Of a stretch of 64,000 nucleotides of DNA, positions 35,118 to 43,814 are shown piece after piece; the first letter of the stretch is position 1; every line of letters starts with the position of its first letter. Origin of the DNA: Kiritimatiellia bacterium (GTDB lineage Bacteria > Verrucomicrobiota > Kiritimatiellia > WLWN01); NCBI GenBank assembly GCA_012103575.1, contig WLWN01000001.1:1740538-1804537 (forward strand). Reading direction: 5' to 3'. The notes under the pieces are model-generated. The model saw nothing but the letters and a program-made list of their open reading frames with translations, was not told the origin of the DNA and made no database searches. The translations under genes and the position numbers were made by a program.

Positions 35118-38100
35118 CTAAACCTCTTTCTATTATTTACTGAGCTCCATCGATCGCACGATCCATGATCGTCCACCAGGCATCTCGCGACCCATGTTGC
35201 AGCCCATTGCCTGTACCCGCTCTCCAATCGTCTTCACTATAATCAAAATCGAACGTACTAAAAACATCCGCTTCTGGCGCAGGGACCGTAACCGGCACGG
35301 TATCCAAGACCCCATTAGGCCCCGGCGAGATACAAATGTTATTAGGATTTAGGGGCATACCTGTTGTCCATACCGGTATAATTTGAACATCGTCGCCTTG
35401 GGCAGCGGTTAAGGTTTTTCCATTGGCGCCCGTGCGAATGACTTCAACTCTCCACCGCCATACTCTGGGCGCGAGGCCAGCATAATGCTGAACCTGAAGC
35501 GTGTAATAGGTCGAAGATCGATTACCAAAATTGGTCCCCTGCCACGGCTCCTGTTGTCGCAACACTTCAGGCCACGGGTTATTGCGCAAAAAGGGAGTTA
35601 GCCCGGCTCCACGATTATAGCCCTGTACTCCTTTGGATAATAAATCTTTGTTGTCATCGGTATAACTATTCCCTACGGCCTGCCCGTCACGAAGGTTAAT
35701 TCGAGGATAGGTTCCCGCCGGATAACTTGTGGTGCCAGTATAGGCGCCATTTACAAAGGCCCTGGTAAAGTTGCCTCCACCATAGGCACTGGGAAGATTA
35801 GCATTTGAGAAAATCGCAAAGATATCAATCGCATCTTGGGGAAGATAAGGGTTGATTCCGGCAAACTCGGCATAGCTCGCGGAGCCATAGATATGTTTAT
35901 TTAAAATCTGCGAAAACCCGATACTGCCAAAATCGTCGGCGCCACCAAGCGTAACACGGTAATGTCTTCCCGCATGGCCCCAGTGACCCAAGTTACCCAC
36001 TTCCTTTCTGGCCCAACCCCCTAAGATTTCTTCCCGGGATGTACCCGTATCGACGCTATCCCGGATAAAATCCGTATACGTAGCCTGTAATGTATTCGCT
36101 CCTTTCACCAACCAATCATTATAGTTGGGGTGTAAATGATCAACCCTTTTACTATTGCCTGGATAGGTCGTCGTTACAAAATCAAAGGCTTTTAGGTAAT
36201 CACCGAATTGTTCGTTTATCTTTTCTAATGCGCTGAGACCCACCACACCATCATCGGTAAGGTCGGCATGATCCTGAAACCTCCTCACTGCTCTTTTAGT
36301 CCCCGCATTGCCCGTAAAAGCACCATTTATAGTTAGATTGCCAGCATAACCGTATGCGACCTTATCCGACAAGCCGAGGACATACAATATTGACTGCAAC
36401 ATCGTTACATCATCACCGGTCATGTTGGGTATCTTCGCTTTAAGGACTCGGCTCTTGACTCTCCATGTCTTCGTGACGGGTCCCCAATCGGAAAATGTAA
36501 GCTTAAGCGTCAGTGTTTCATCCAGATCCACTTCCGGATCTCCTTCCCAGTAGATCTCATTCAATGCTACGCCTCTCAGGTTTGGTCCTGTAAGTTCAAC
36601 GGTATTTTGATCGTAGCTGCTGTAGTACTTACCGTCGCCTGTTGTAGACCATTCGTACTCGATCGGCATCATTCCGGAGATCGTTGCGTACAAATGCAAC
36701 CGTACTCCACCAAGAATCCGGTAGAATATATCGCCTGCAACCATTACTTCGTCTATGGCTGTCTCGTTTGCGACGATCCTGAACATCGCATCCAACTCGA
36801 TGGTAAGTACGGTAAGTTTAATCGTGTCATCACATGGCGTTGGCCCTTTGTTGGTAACGCAATCTCAACTCAACATCTCTATGAGATGCACTGGCCTCAA
36901 TGCCTTCTACGTATAGCGTGGATGGTATAACATCAGTCCCTACATCCCATGTCCACGGCAAGCTCATTTCGGTACCCTTGGTCTCATTCCATATTCTAAT
37001 CTTATTACCTCCGGATACGGCCGACAAAACCAGCGCCCCATTAGCAAGCGTAGTGGGATCTAAATCTAGCTCAATTTTTTCAAAACGGGTAGGATTTGTA
37101 CTCAAATCAACAAGTCCCCCAGCGCTCTCTTCTATACTCTCATCAGCCGTAGCAATGGTATTGTCATAATCAGCATCTATATCTAGATCTAGATCGACAA
37201 TATTTACCATAAAGGTCTTCGCCGAACTCAACGTTTTAGCTTCGACACGATATTGACCCAGTCCATTAAAAAGAATCGTTATACTATTAGCTCCATCTTG
37301 TGGTTGGGAGACTGGAAGGCCACCAGGTAACATATTCTGTATAGCCCAATGAGGAAGACCATCAGGAAATGTAGTTCCTGAATCAGGAATAGCTTTTAAG
37401 GTAATCTCTGCGCTTGGATAACCTACACAAAGGGACTCAGGTCCTATATTTCCTAAATGGGGAAAGACTTCTTCAATCCAACCGACCTCAGTAATACTTC
37501 CTTCAGGTATAACCGATATGTTCACGGTGCATAGTGTTGATGCTGCTACCGTCGGCTTTATGGCTTTCCCAGACGATATTGACATCCCCTACAGTGTTTC
37601 CTGAGACAACCCGAACTTCAAGGTCAACACCGTTTGCGGCCTTTTGAAATGCTGCTTCTTTTATGATATTGTCTTGAGAGAAACTCGTTTGTATCGATTC
37701 GTCAGGATCGTAATCTTGATACAGAATCTGATTATACTCATGCGTATAACCGCGTGTTCGTAGTTTTCTTATAGAGTCATTAGGAATGGGAGAATGAGCT
37801 CTGATAAAAGTCAGCTGTATATCATGATTTAGAATATCAAGTACTTTATCAATATTTGCATTCTTCGGTTCTATTTTATCATACTCAACCATAAATGTAT
37901 TGGTTGTGTTGGGTGTTAAAATTCCGGAGGTACTATTTATATTAAAGATGGTTAATTTAAATTCTTCGGGTAGAGCGCCGGGGACCGAAAGGGTCATGAC
38001 AACATCATCGACCTCTTCTGACACATAATCGGTCGCTTGTTTCCAGCGGACCACTTCTCCTACATTTCCTGCGCTTCCTGAAGAAACAAAGGTCCCTGCT

Positions 38101-38682
38101 TCTGGCGGACTTAACTGCCAGATCATTTGATCTTCATCAAACGGCTGCATGGACAGAGGCGGTGTTAGAGTCGCCGTTAAGATCAGTCCTTGAGCTTGGT
38201 TTCGGCTTAAGTACGAATCTGATTCAACGATGACATTGGCATCTTCAGCTTTCACCGCAACTATACTTGATAATACACCTTCTTGAACGGTTAAGTTAAA
38301 GGTCTTTGTCGTGGATATGAGACCCCCTTCAATACATTGCCGCCTCTTGAGCGGTAGATGCAGCGACAAGCGTATAGGTACCGTTTGTGGGCGGAGCCAT
38401 TATCGTCGTAACCTCCCCTGCGCTCGTATAATTGGTAGACCCGACTAACGTTAACGTATTGCTAATGAGCACCGTGGGTTTAATCCGCTTTGTACGTTCT
38501 TCGGCATCACAGTTATAGTTCGGATAATTCGGATCGTTTATATAGTCTGTGGTTATATGGGCCTTGGCTCTTTTTTTGTATTTTACTTGGGTAGAAAGGG
38601 TCAGGTCTGAATGGCACTAACTTAAGCCCCTTTTGCATGATAAAAACCCTGAAAATACGGGATGAAAATGCCATAATGGCAC

Positions 38683-39090
38683 ATGCAAAAAACAACACCG
38701 ATATTCCCAGGGTTTCACGTACATACACTACGTCGGAAACCCCGTTCAAAGCAACAGAAACTTGCCGATGAGGTAAGGATTCTCAAGCAAAAAAGGTTCA
38801 CCCAACTTGGGGAAGCTTTTGGGGCTCTTATTCCCGAGTCCCTTCTCGCCCCGGCAGTGTCCGGTACCCACAGTCGTCGCCGGATCTTCAGCAAAAGCAA
38901 TACGTCTTGGGCCTTCCTTGCTCAAGTGCTTAGCGACGATGGAAGCTGTCAAGAAATTGTTCAAAAACTTAAGGCTTATGCAGCACTACGTGGCCTACAG
39001 CTGCCTTCTTCAGCCACCTCTGCCTACTGCAAAGCCAGAAATAATTTAACGATAGAGGATCTCCAAGACGATTCATTCTCATGGGGTTGA
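38683..39090 (+). pseudogene. IS4 transposase, N-terminal part
   Basis: A 135-residue segment with KRFTQLGEAFGALIPESLLAP, SWAFLAQVLSDDGSCQEIVQ and SAYCKARNNLTIEDL, the N-terminal part of IS4-type transposases. It ends at a TGA at about 39090, and the catalytic part follows in another frame. A frameshift in this region separates the halves, so this copy is likely inactive. Confidence 0.8.
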
Positions 39091-39103
39091 TTCGATAGAG
39101 AGC

Positions 39104-40162
39104 ATGGGTGCTAGCGATAACTGGCGTGGTCATCGGATCGTGGTGGTTGACAGCACCGGTGTATCGATGCCAGATACAAAGCCCAATCAAGATCAATGGC
39201 CTCAACAACATCATCAGAAGCCAGGATGCGGGTTGCCTTCAGCACGAATAACGGCCTGTTTTTCTCTGCATACCGGAGCCCTGCTTAGTTACCGAACCAG
39301 CAACAAACATGTCAGCGAGATCATCCGTCTTCGACAACAAATCGATGCCTTTCGAAAGAGCGATATCCTGTTGGGAGATAAGGCCTTCTGTGGTTATCGC
39401 GATATATGCGAACGTTCAGAACGAGGCATTGATAGCATCATAAGTCTCTGTCGAAGACCTCCTGTTAAAGCCGTTAATGCGGTAAAGAATTTAGGAAAGG
39501 GTGATCTTCTTATTCGATGGGTTCGACCGTTAAAAGTAAGCGGTCTGAGTGCTGAAAATCTTCAAGCCCTTCCCCCTAGCTTGCTGCTACGCCAAGTTAA
39601 AATAACGATCAATCAGCCCGGCTTTCGATCTAAAGTGATCTATCTGGTCACCACATTATTAGATGCAGAAAAGTACCCTGCCAAAGATTTAGCCGATGTG
39701 TATTTTCGGCGTTGGGATGTTGAACTCTTTTTCCGTGATATAAAAACAACGCTGGGTATGGATATCTTACGATGCAAGAGCCCGGAAATGATCCGAAAAG
39801 AGATGGTGATGTATTTTATTGCCTACAACTGCATGCGCCGGATCATGTATGAGGCGGCTGAAGAGGCTGGTTTGCCCGTTCGGCAAATTAGCTTCAAAAC
39901 TTCGCTTCAAGCCTTGCGCAGTTGGGAGCCGAATCTAAATCAAGCGAGAATGAGTCGGAAGGAACGTTTCGGTTTGATTTCTATGCTCTATGAAAGCATG
40001 ACCCAAAGACCCTTGCGGCAACGCCCTGGCAGAAGTAAACCTCGAGCTGTAAAGAGACGACGAAAAAACTATCATTTGCTGACTAAACCAAGGCACGAAA
40101 TGATTGTGCCTGCTCACAGAAATCGCCATTGGTTAAACAAAAGGAAATTATGCTTAAGTTAG
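39104..40162 (+). CDS. IS4 transposase, catalytic part
   Basis: A 352-residue DDE_Tnp_1 domain: IVVVDSTGVSMPDTKPNQDQW (Asp 1), DILLGDKAFCGYRD (Asp 2) and YFRRWDVELFFRDIKTTLGM (Glu in the Y-R-E box). Product lacks the N-terminal domain, which is encoded just upstream in a different frame. It would need a frameshift to form a full transposase. Confidence 0.82.
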   Translation: MGASDNWRGHRIVVVDSTGVSMPDTKPNQDQWPQQHHQKPGCGLPSARITACFSLHTGALLSYRTSNKHVSEIIRLRQQIDAFRKSDILLGDKAFCGYRDICERSERGIDSIISLCRRPPVKAVNAVKNLGKGDLLIRWVRPLKVSGLSAENLQALPPSLLLRQVKITINQPGFRSKVIYLVTTLLDAEKYPAKDLADVYFRRWDVELFFRDIKTTLGMDILRCKSPEMIRKEMVMYFIAYNCMRRIMYEAAEEAGLPVRQISFKTSLQALRSWEPNLNQARMSRKERFGLISMLYESMTQRPLRQRPGRSKPRAVKRRRKNYHLLTKPRHEMIVPAHRNRHWLNKRKLCLS

Positions 40163-40261
40163 TGCCATTCGGGTCAGGGTGTTCATTTTTTTCTCCTTAT
40201 TTTATCTTAGCCTTGTTTCCCCCTTTCCGATAGGGCGATCACACTGCGCCGATCTTCTCCC

Positions 40262-41638
40262 TTAGAGATTGGGTCCTGTACATGTTTTCATAAGCTCGCC
40301 AAACTCGTCCGCCGATAAAATATTTTTTTCCAACACCAAGTCTTTAAGTGTTTTTTTTGTGGCCAACGATTCTTTCACTAACTCTGCAACACGATCGTAT
40401 CCTAATATGGGGTTAAGGATCGTAGGTAATCCAGCGCTTATTTGAAGATTGTGGGTACACGTTTCCACATTTGCTTTAATACCAGGAATGCATTTTTGGG
40501 TCAGCATTCGGCAACAACGTTCAAGAATACGAAAAGATTTTATAAGGTTATAACCCACTAACGGCATGTGTGTATTTAATTCTAACTGACCAAGTCCACA
40601 TGCTACAGATACCGAATGATCGTTCCCCAGCACTTGCAGACAAGCCATGTTAGAGGCTTCCACAATACTCGGATTAATTTTCCCAGGCATAATAGAGGAT
40701 CCCGGTTCGACCGGTGGAAGCACAATTTCTTGAAACCCCGTGTTAGGGCCAGAGGTTAACAAGCGAAGGTCATTCCCTATTTTTAGAATATCCAATGCCG
40801 TTGCACGCAGTGCCGAAGAAGCCTCTGCCATATCTGTGAGAAATTGTGTAATTTCAATACCATCTTCAGGTGTCCTGTATTTCTCTTGTGTCAGCTTATT
40901 CAGATAACAAATAATCGTTTCGCGGAAAACCGGTTTGGTGTTTACGCCTGTTCCCACCGCATTTCCACCGACCCCGAGTTCAAGAAGTTTTTCCTGGGCT
41001 TGTTGAATTCTGACCACATCCTTATTTAACGCACGCGCATAGGCCCCGAATTCTTGTCCCAAGGTCAATGGAACGGCATCCTGCAAATGCGTTCTCCCAC
41101 TCTTAATCACCTCTTCAAACGCTAAAGCTCTTTCGGAAAGCGCTTCGATCAATTTTTGCAACTCGTTTAAAAGCAGGTTAGATTGTTCTACACACGCGAC
41201 ACGGATAGCCGAGGGAAAGACATTATTGGTAGACTGACCTTTATTGACATCGTCATTGGGATGGACAAGATTTCGTTCTCCCTTTTTACCGCCGAGTTCT
41301 TCACACGCTAAATTTGAAATCACTTCATTTACATTCATATTGGATGAAGTCCCAGATCCCGCTTGAAAAGCATCGAGGGGAAACTGATCCTCAACTTCGC
41401 CTCGAATAACACGAAGACAGGCCGCCGAAATCGCGTCACATTTTTGGGTATCAAGCAACCCTATTTCTTTGTTGGCTTGAGCGCAGGCCCATTTCAATTG
41501 GGCCATCGCATAGATGATGTCTAGCGGAAGTCGATCGCCGGCCGCTCCAAAATTATCCATGGAACGCAAGGTATGAATGCCATAATAGACCTCTTCAGGA
41601 ACTTCTTTTTCTCCTAAAGAATCTTTCTCTATTCTCAT
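40262..41638 (-). CDS. Aspartase/class II fumarase family lyase
   Basis: Reversible removal of ammonia from aspartate or water from malate to give fumarate. The 458-residue protein has GSGTSSNMNVNEVIS, SGRTHLQDAVPLTLGQEFGAY and the superfamily signature GSSIMPGKINP. The start RIEKDSLGEKEVPEEVYYGIHTLRSMDNF resembles Bacillus-type aspartate ammonia-lyase, while TSSNMNVNEV is fumarase-like. Both share the THLQDA histidine region, so I do not choose between aspA and fumC. It is divergent from the amidase gene. Confidence 0.9.
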   Translation of the reverse strand: MRIEKDSLGEKEVPEEVYYGIHTLRSMDNFGAAGDRLPLDIIYAMAQLKWACAQANKEIGLLDTQKCDAISAACLRVIRGEVEDQFPLDAFQAGSGTSSNMNVNEVISNLACEELGGKKGERNLVHPNDDVNKGQSTNNVFPSAIRVACVEQSNLLLNELQKLIEALSERALAFEEVIKSGRTHLQDAVPLTLGQEFGAYARALNKDVVRIQQAQEKLLELGVGGNAVGTGVNTKPVFRETIICYLNKLTQEKYRTPEDGIEITQFLTDMAEASSALRATALDILKIGNDLRLLTSGPNTGFQEIVLPPVEPGSSIMPGKINPSIVEASNMACLQVLGNDHSVSVACGLGQLELNTHMPLVGYNLIKSFRILERCCRMLTQKCIPGIKANVETCTHNLQISAGLPTILNPILGYDRVAELVKESLATKKTLKDLVLEKNILSADEFGELMKTCTGPNL

Positions 41639-41788
41639 GTTTGAACTTCCTTTCCTTAAAAATTTGTTTAAAAAGGATGAGATGATTTTTCATCCGGGAG
41701 ATTCGCATTCGAGTTTTCTTTAATATCACCTAAAAAACAAGAATTTTAACACACGGGTATAACGTCGCACGAAAAGGAGGGTACCAAC

Positions 41789-42658
41789 ATGCCAAGAATC
41801 GTTAAAGGTAGTTTGATACAATGCAGCACAACGCATGACGGAACAGAGCATCCCAAAACGATTGCGCAAGCGATGACCGAAAAAACGATGGGGTTTATCG
41901 AAAAGGCTAGCCAACAAGGTGTACAGGTCTTGTGTCTACAAGAACTGTATAATGGGCCTTATTTCTGCGCTGAACAAGAAACGCGATGGTATGATATTAC
42001 CGAACCCATTCCTGACGGCCCAACCACCCAGCTGATGTGTGAAACGGCTAAGCGACTAGGCATGGTGATTATTCTCCCGCTCTATGAAATGGATTTGCCC
42101 GGTGTTTATTACAACAGTGCAGCGATTATCGATGCCGACGGATCCTATCTGGGCAAATACCGGAAAAATCATATCCCCCATTGTTCTCCTGGGTTCTGGG
42201 AAAAATTCTATTTTAGACCTGGTAATTTAGGGTACCCTGTCTTTGAAACAGCGATTGGAAAGATCGGCGTTTATATTTGCTATGACCGTCATTTTCCTGA
42301 AGGCGCGCGCGCCTTGGCTCTAAATGGAGCTGAGATTATCTTCAACCCTTCAGCCACCGTAGCAGGCCTGAGTGAATACCTTTGGAAACTTGAACAACCC
42401 GCCCATGCTGTTGCTAATGCGGTTTATATCGGTGCCATTAATCGCGTCGGCATAGAAAAACCCTGGGAGATTGGTCAATTCTATGGCCAATCGTATTTTT
42501 GTGATCCACGTGGCGAATTTTTGGTGACGGGCAGTCGTGAAGAAGATGAGTTAGTCGTCGCAGACCTCGATCTTGACAAAATACAAGAGGTCCGGAATAC
42601 CTGGCAATTTTTCAGGGACCGACGGCCGGAAACCTATGGAACGTTAACGGAACTGTAA
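41789..42658 (+). CDS. Nitrilase-superfamily carbon-nitrogen hydrolase (N-carbamoyl amidase-like)
   Basis: Probably hydrolyses an N-carbamoyl compound such as N-carbamoyl-beta-alanine or N-carbamoylputrescine. The Glu-Lys-Cys triad is present: LCLQELYNGPYFC, KYRKNHIPH and GVYICYDRHFPEGARALALN, followed by GAEIIFNPSAT. The 289-residue length fits. The long PHCSPGFWEKFYFRPGNLGYP loop is typical of beta-ureidopropionase-type members. A GGAGG site precedes the ATG. No pathway neighbour decides the substrate. Confidence 0.88.
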   Translation: MPRIVKGSLIQCSTTHDGTEHPKTIAQAMTEKTMGFIEKASQQGVQVLCLQELYNGPYFCAEQETRWYDITEPIPDGPTTQLMCETAKRLGMVIILPLYEMDLPGVYYNSAAIIDADGSYLGKYRKNHIPHCSPGFWEKFYFRPGNLGYPVFETAIGKIGVYICYDRHFPEGARALALNGAEIIFNPSATVAGLSEYLWKLEQPAHAVANAVYIGAINRVGIEKPWEIGQFYGQSYFCDPRGEFLVTGSREEDELVVADLDLDKIQEVRNTWQFFRDRRPETYGTLTEL

Positions 42659-42708
42659 TTTATTGGCTTCAGCTCATGTCTGTTCTCCATATATGGTAGA
42701 GTAACAAT

Positions 42709-43573
42709 ACAAGTGCAAAGGTCCGCAGCATAGTTCATTCTTTGGGTATCTGACCCCCCCCAAAGGAGAACATAGAATGCCACGAACCTACGAACATTCA
42801 AACAGTTATGAACGAGAAGTGATAGCCCAGATGCTAAAAGAAAAATATAGCTTATCTCAAATTGGCCGTCACCTGGGCCGATCCCCCTCGACTATTTGGC
42901 GCGAGTTTCGCCGTAATCGAGTCCGTGGCCGCTATTACCCAAGACCCGCAAATGGCCTGGCTCAAAGCCGATTACAGCTAGCTCGAAAGCCTCAAAAAGT
43001 GATGGGAGCTAGCAAAGAACAAGTGGAGACTCTCCTGGCGAAGTATTGGTCTCCAGAACAGATTGAAGGTCGAAGAAAGCTAGAAGGTGACCCTCCCATC
43101 AGTCGAATGACGATCTACCGCTACTTGTACAGTCCAAGAGGGGCTGGCTACCAAAAATACCTGCGTGGCCCCGGAAAGAAAAAACGAGCGACTCGATATC
43201 TCATCGCCGATCTTTTACCTCGATGCAATGCCGAATCGGTCAACCGTTCCGTACCTCAGTTCGCTGATTCAGGGCTCCCCTGTAAAACGGTGACTGTAGA
43301 TAATGGCATGGAGTTTGCCAGCCATGCTAAACTACAGAAAAAAATAGCAACCCCCATTTTCTTTGCTGAAGGGAAAAACCCTTGGCAAAGAGGGACCAAC
43401 GAAAATACGAATGGTTTGCTTCGCCAGTTTTTCCCGAAGAAAACCGACTTTGCTGCCCACAGCTCCGCTCAGTTGAGCTGGGCTGTGGAGTTACTGAATA
43501 ATAGACCGAGAAAATGCTTAGAATATAGAACGCCCAAAGAAATGATGGACAGCTTCGGTTTTGCACTTGTAAG
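42709..43573 (+). mobile_element. IS30-family element, internally deleted (copy B)
   Basis: Inverted ends TACAAGTGCAAA at 42709 and near 43573, the latter inside the last codons of the gene. The length of about 0.86 kb is shorter than a normal IS30, consistent with the in-frame deletion in its transposase. It is unrelated in detail to copy A. Confidence 0.65.
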
Positions 43574-43577
43574 TTGA
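42777..43577 (+). CDS. IS30-family transposase with internal deletion
   Basis: The N-terminal HTH is intact (YSLSQIGRHLGRSPSTIWREFRRN) and so are WSPEQIEGR and the end (TVDNGMEFASHAK, NENTNGLLRQFFPKKTDF, LNNRPRKCLEYRTP). Between KKKRAT and RYLIADLLPR the segment that normally holds DWExDTV with the first catalytic Asp is missing, in frame. The product of 266 residues is therefore probably catalytically dead, although it could still bind DNA. Confidence 0.85.
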   Translation: MPRTYEHSNSYEREVIAQMLKEKYSLSQIGRHLGRSPSTIWREFRRNRVRGRYYPRPANGLAQSRLQLARKPQKVMGASKEQVETLLAKYWSPEQIEGRRKLEGDPPISRMTIYRYLYSPRGAGYQKYLRGPGKKKRATRYLIADLLPRCNAESVNRSVPQFADSGLPCKTVTVDNGMEFASHAKLQKKIATPIFFAEGKNPWQRGTNENTNGLLRQFFPKKTDFAAHSSAQLSWAVELLNNRPRKCLEYRTPKEMMDSFGFALVS

Positions 43578-43619
43578 GTCTGCAAGGATGGAAACTTTTT
43601 GATTGGGTTAATCCAGATC

Positions 43620-43648
43620 CTGCAAAAATGACGAGCTGATTTTTGCAG
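43620..43648. terminator. Hairpin, possible terminator or repeat
   Basis: CTGCAAAAAT and ATTTTTGCAG form a perfect 10-bp stem with a 9-base loop. It lies in the 237 bases between the IS30 relic and the EndoQ-helicase gene, which otherwise hold no gene. The stem is AT-rich with no strong T-run after it, so terminator function is uncertain. Confidence 0.3.
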
Positions 43649-43814
43649 AGGATGGGAAAGGGTTGATCCAGGAGGATGGAACATCCGGCCTGGTTCTGGA
43701 GCGTCGTTTTTAAAAGCTTTAAAATCAAAATTTATTAGGAAACTTTGTCAACCGGTCTGTGAGATCAAGAGTTCTGTATTTGTTCTTTCTTACAGATGTG
43801 TGGTAATAAAGAGC

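Larger units (their letters stand above)
38606..40170 (+). mobile_element. IS4-family insertion sequence
   Basis: Inverted ends share GAATGGCACTAACTTAAGC. The flanks carry an 8-bp direct repeat GGGTCAGG (38598-38605 and 40171-40178), which is a target duplication. The insertion lies in the sixth codon of the large peptidoglycan-binding gene. The length is about 1.57 kb. The transposase is in two frames. Confidence 0.9.
35137..40186 (-). pseudogene. Large peptidoglycan-binding protein, broken by IS4 and at least three frameshifts
   Basis: The start is at 40186 (ATG AAC ACC CTG ACC) after an AAGGAG site. The IS4 element at 38606-40170 interrupts codon 6; excising it with one target repeat gives MNTLTLSTQVKYKKRAKAHI. 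Reading then passes frameshifts near 38345, 37540 and 36840 into the final 35137-36795 segment. That segment has a PG_binding_1-type domain (about 36200-36423, DVTMLQSILYVLGLSD to AVRRFQDHADLTDDGVVG). It then has GGWARKEVGN and GSIGFSQIL, which loosely resemble a lytic transglycosylase active site. No signal peptide is evident. Confidence 0.75.
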
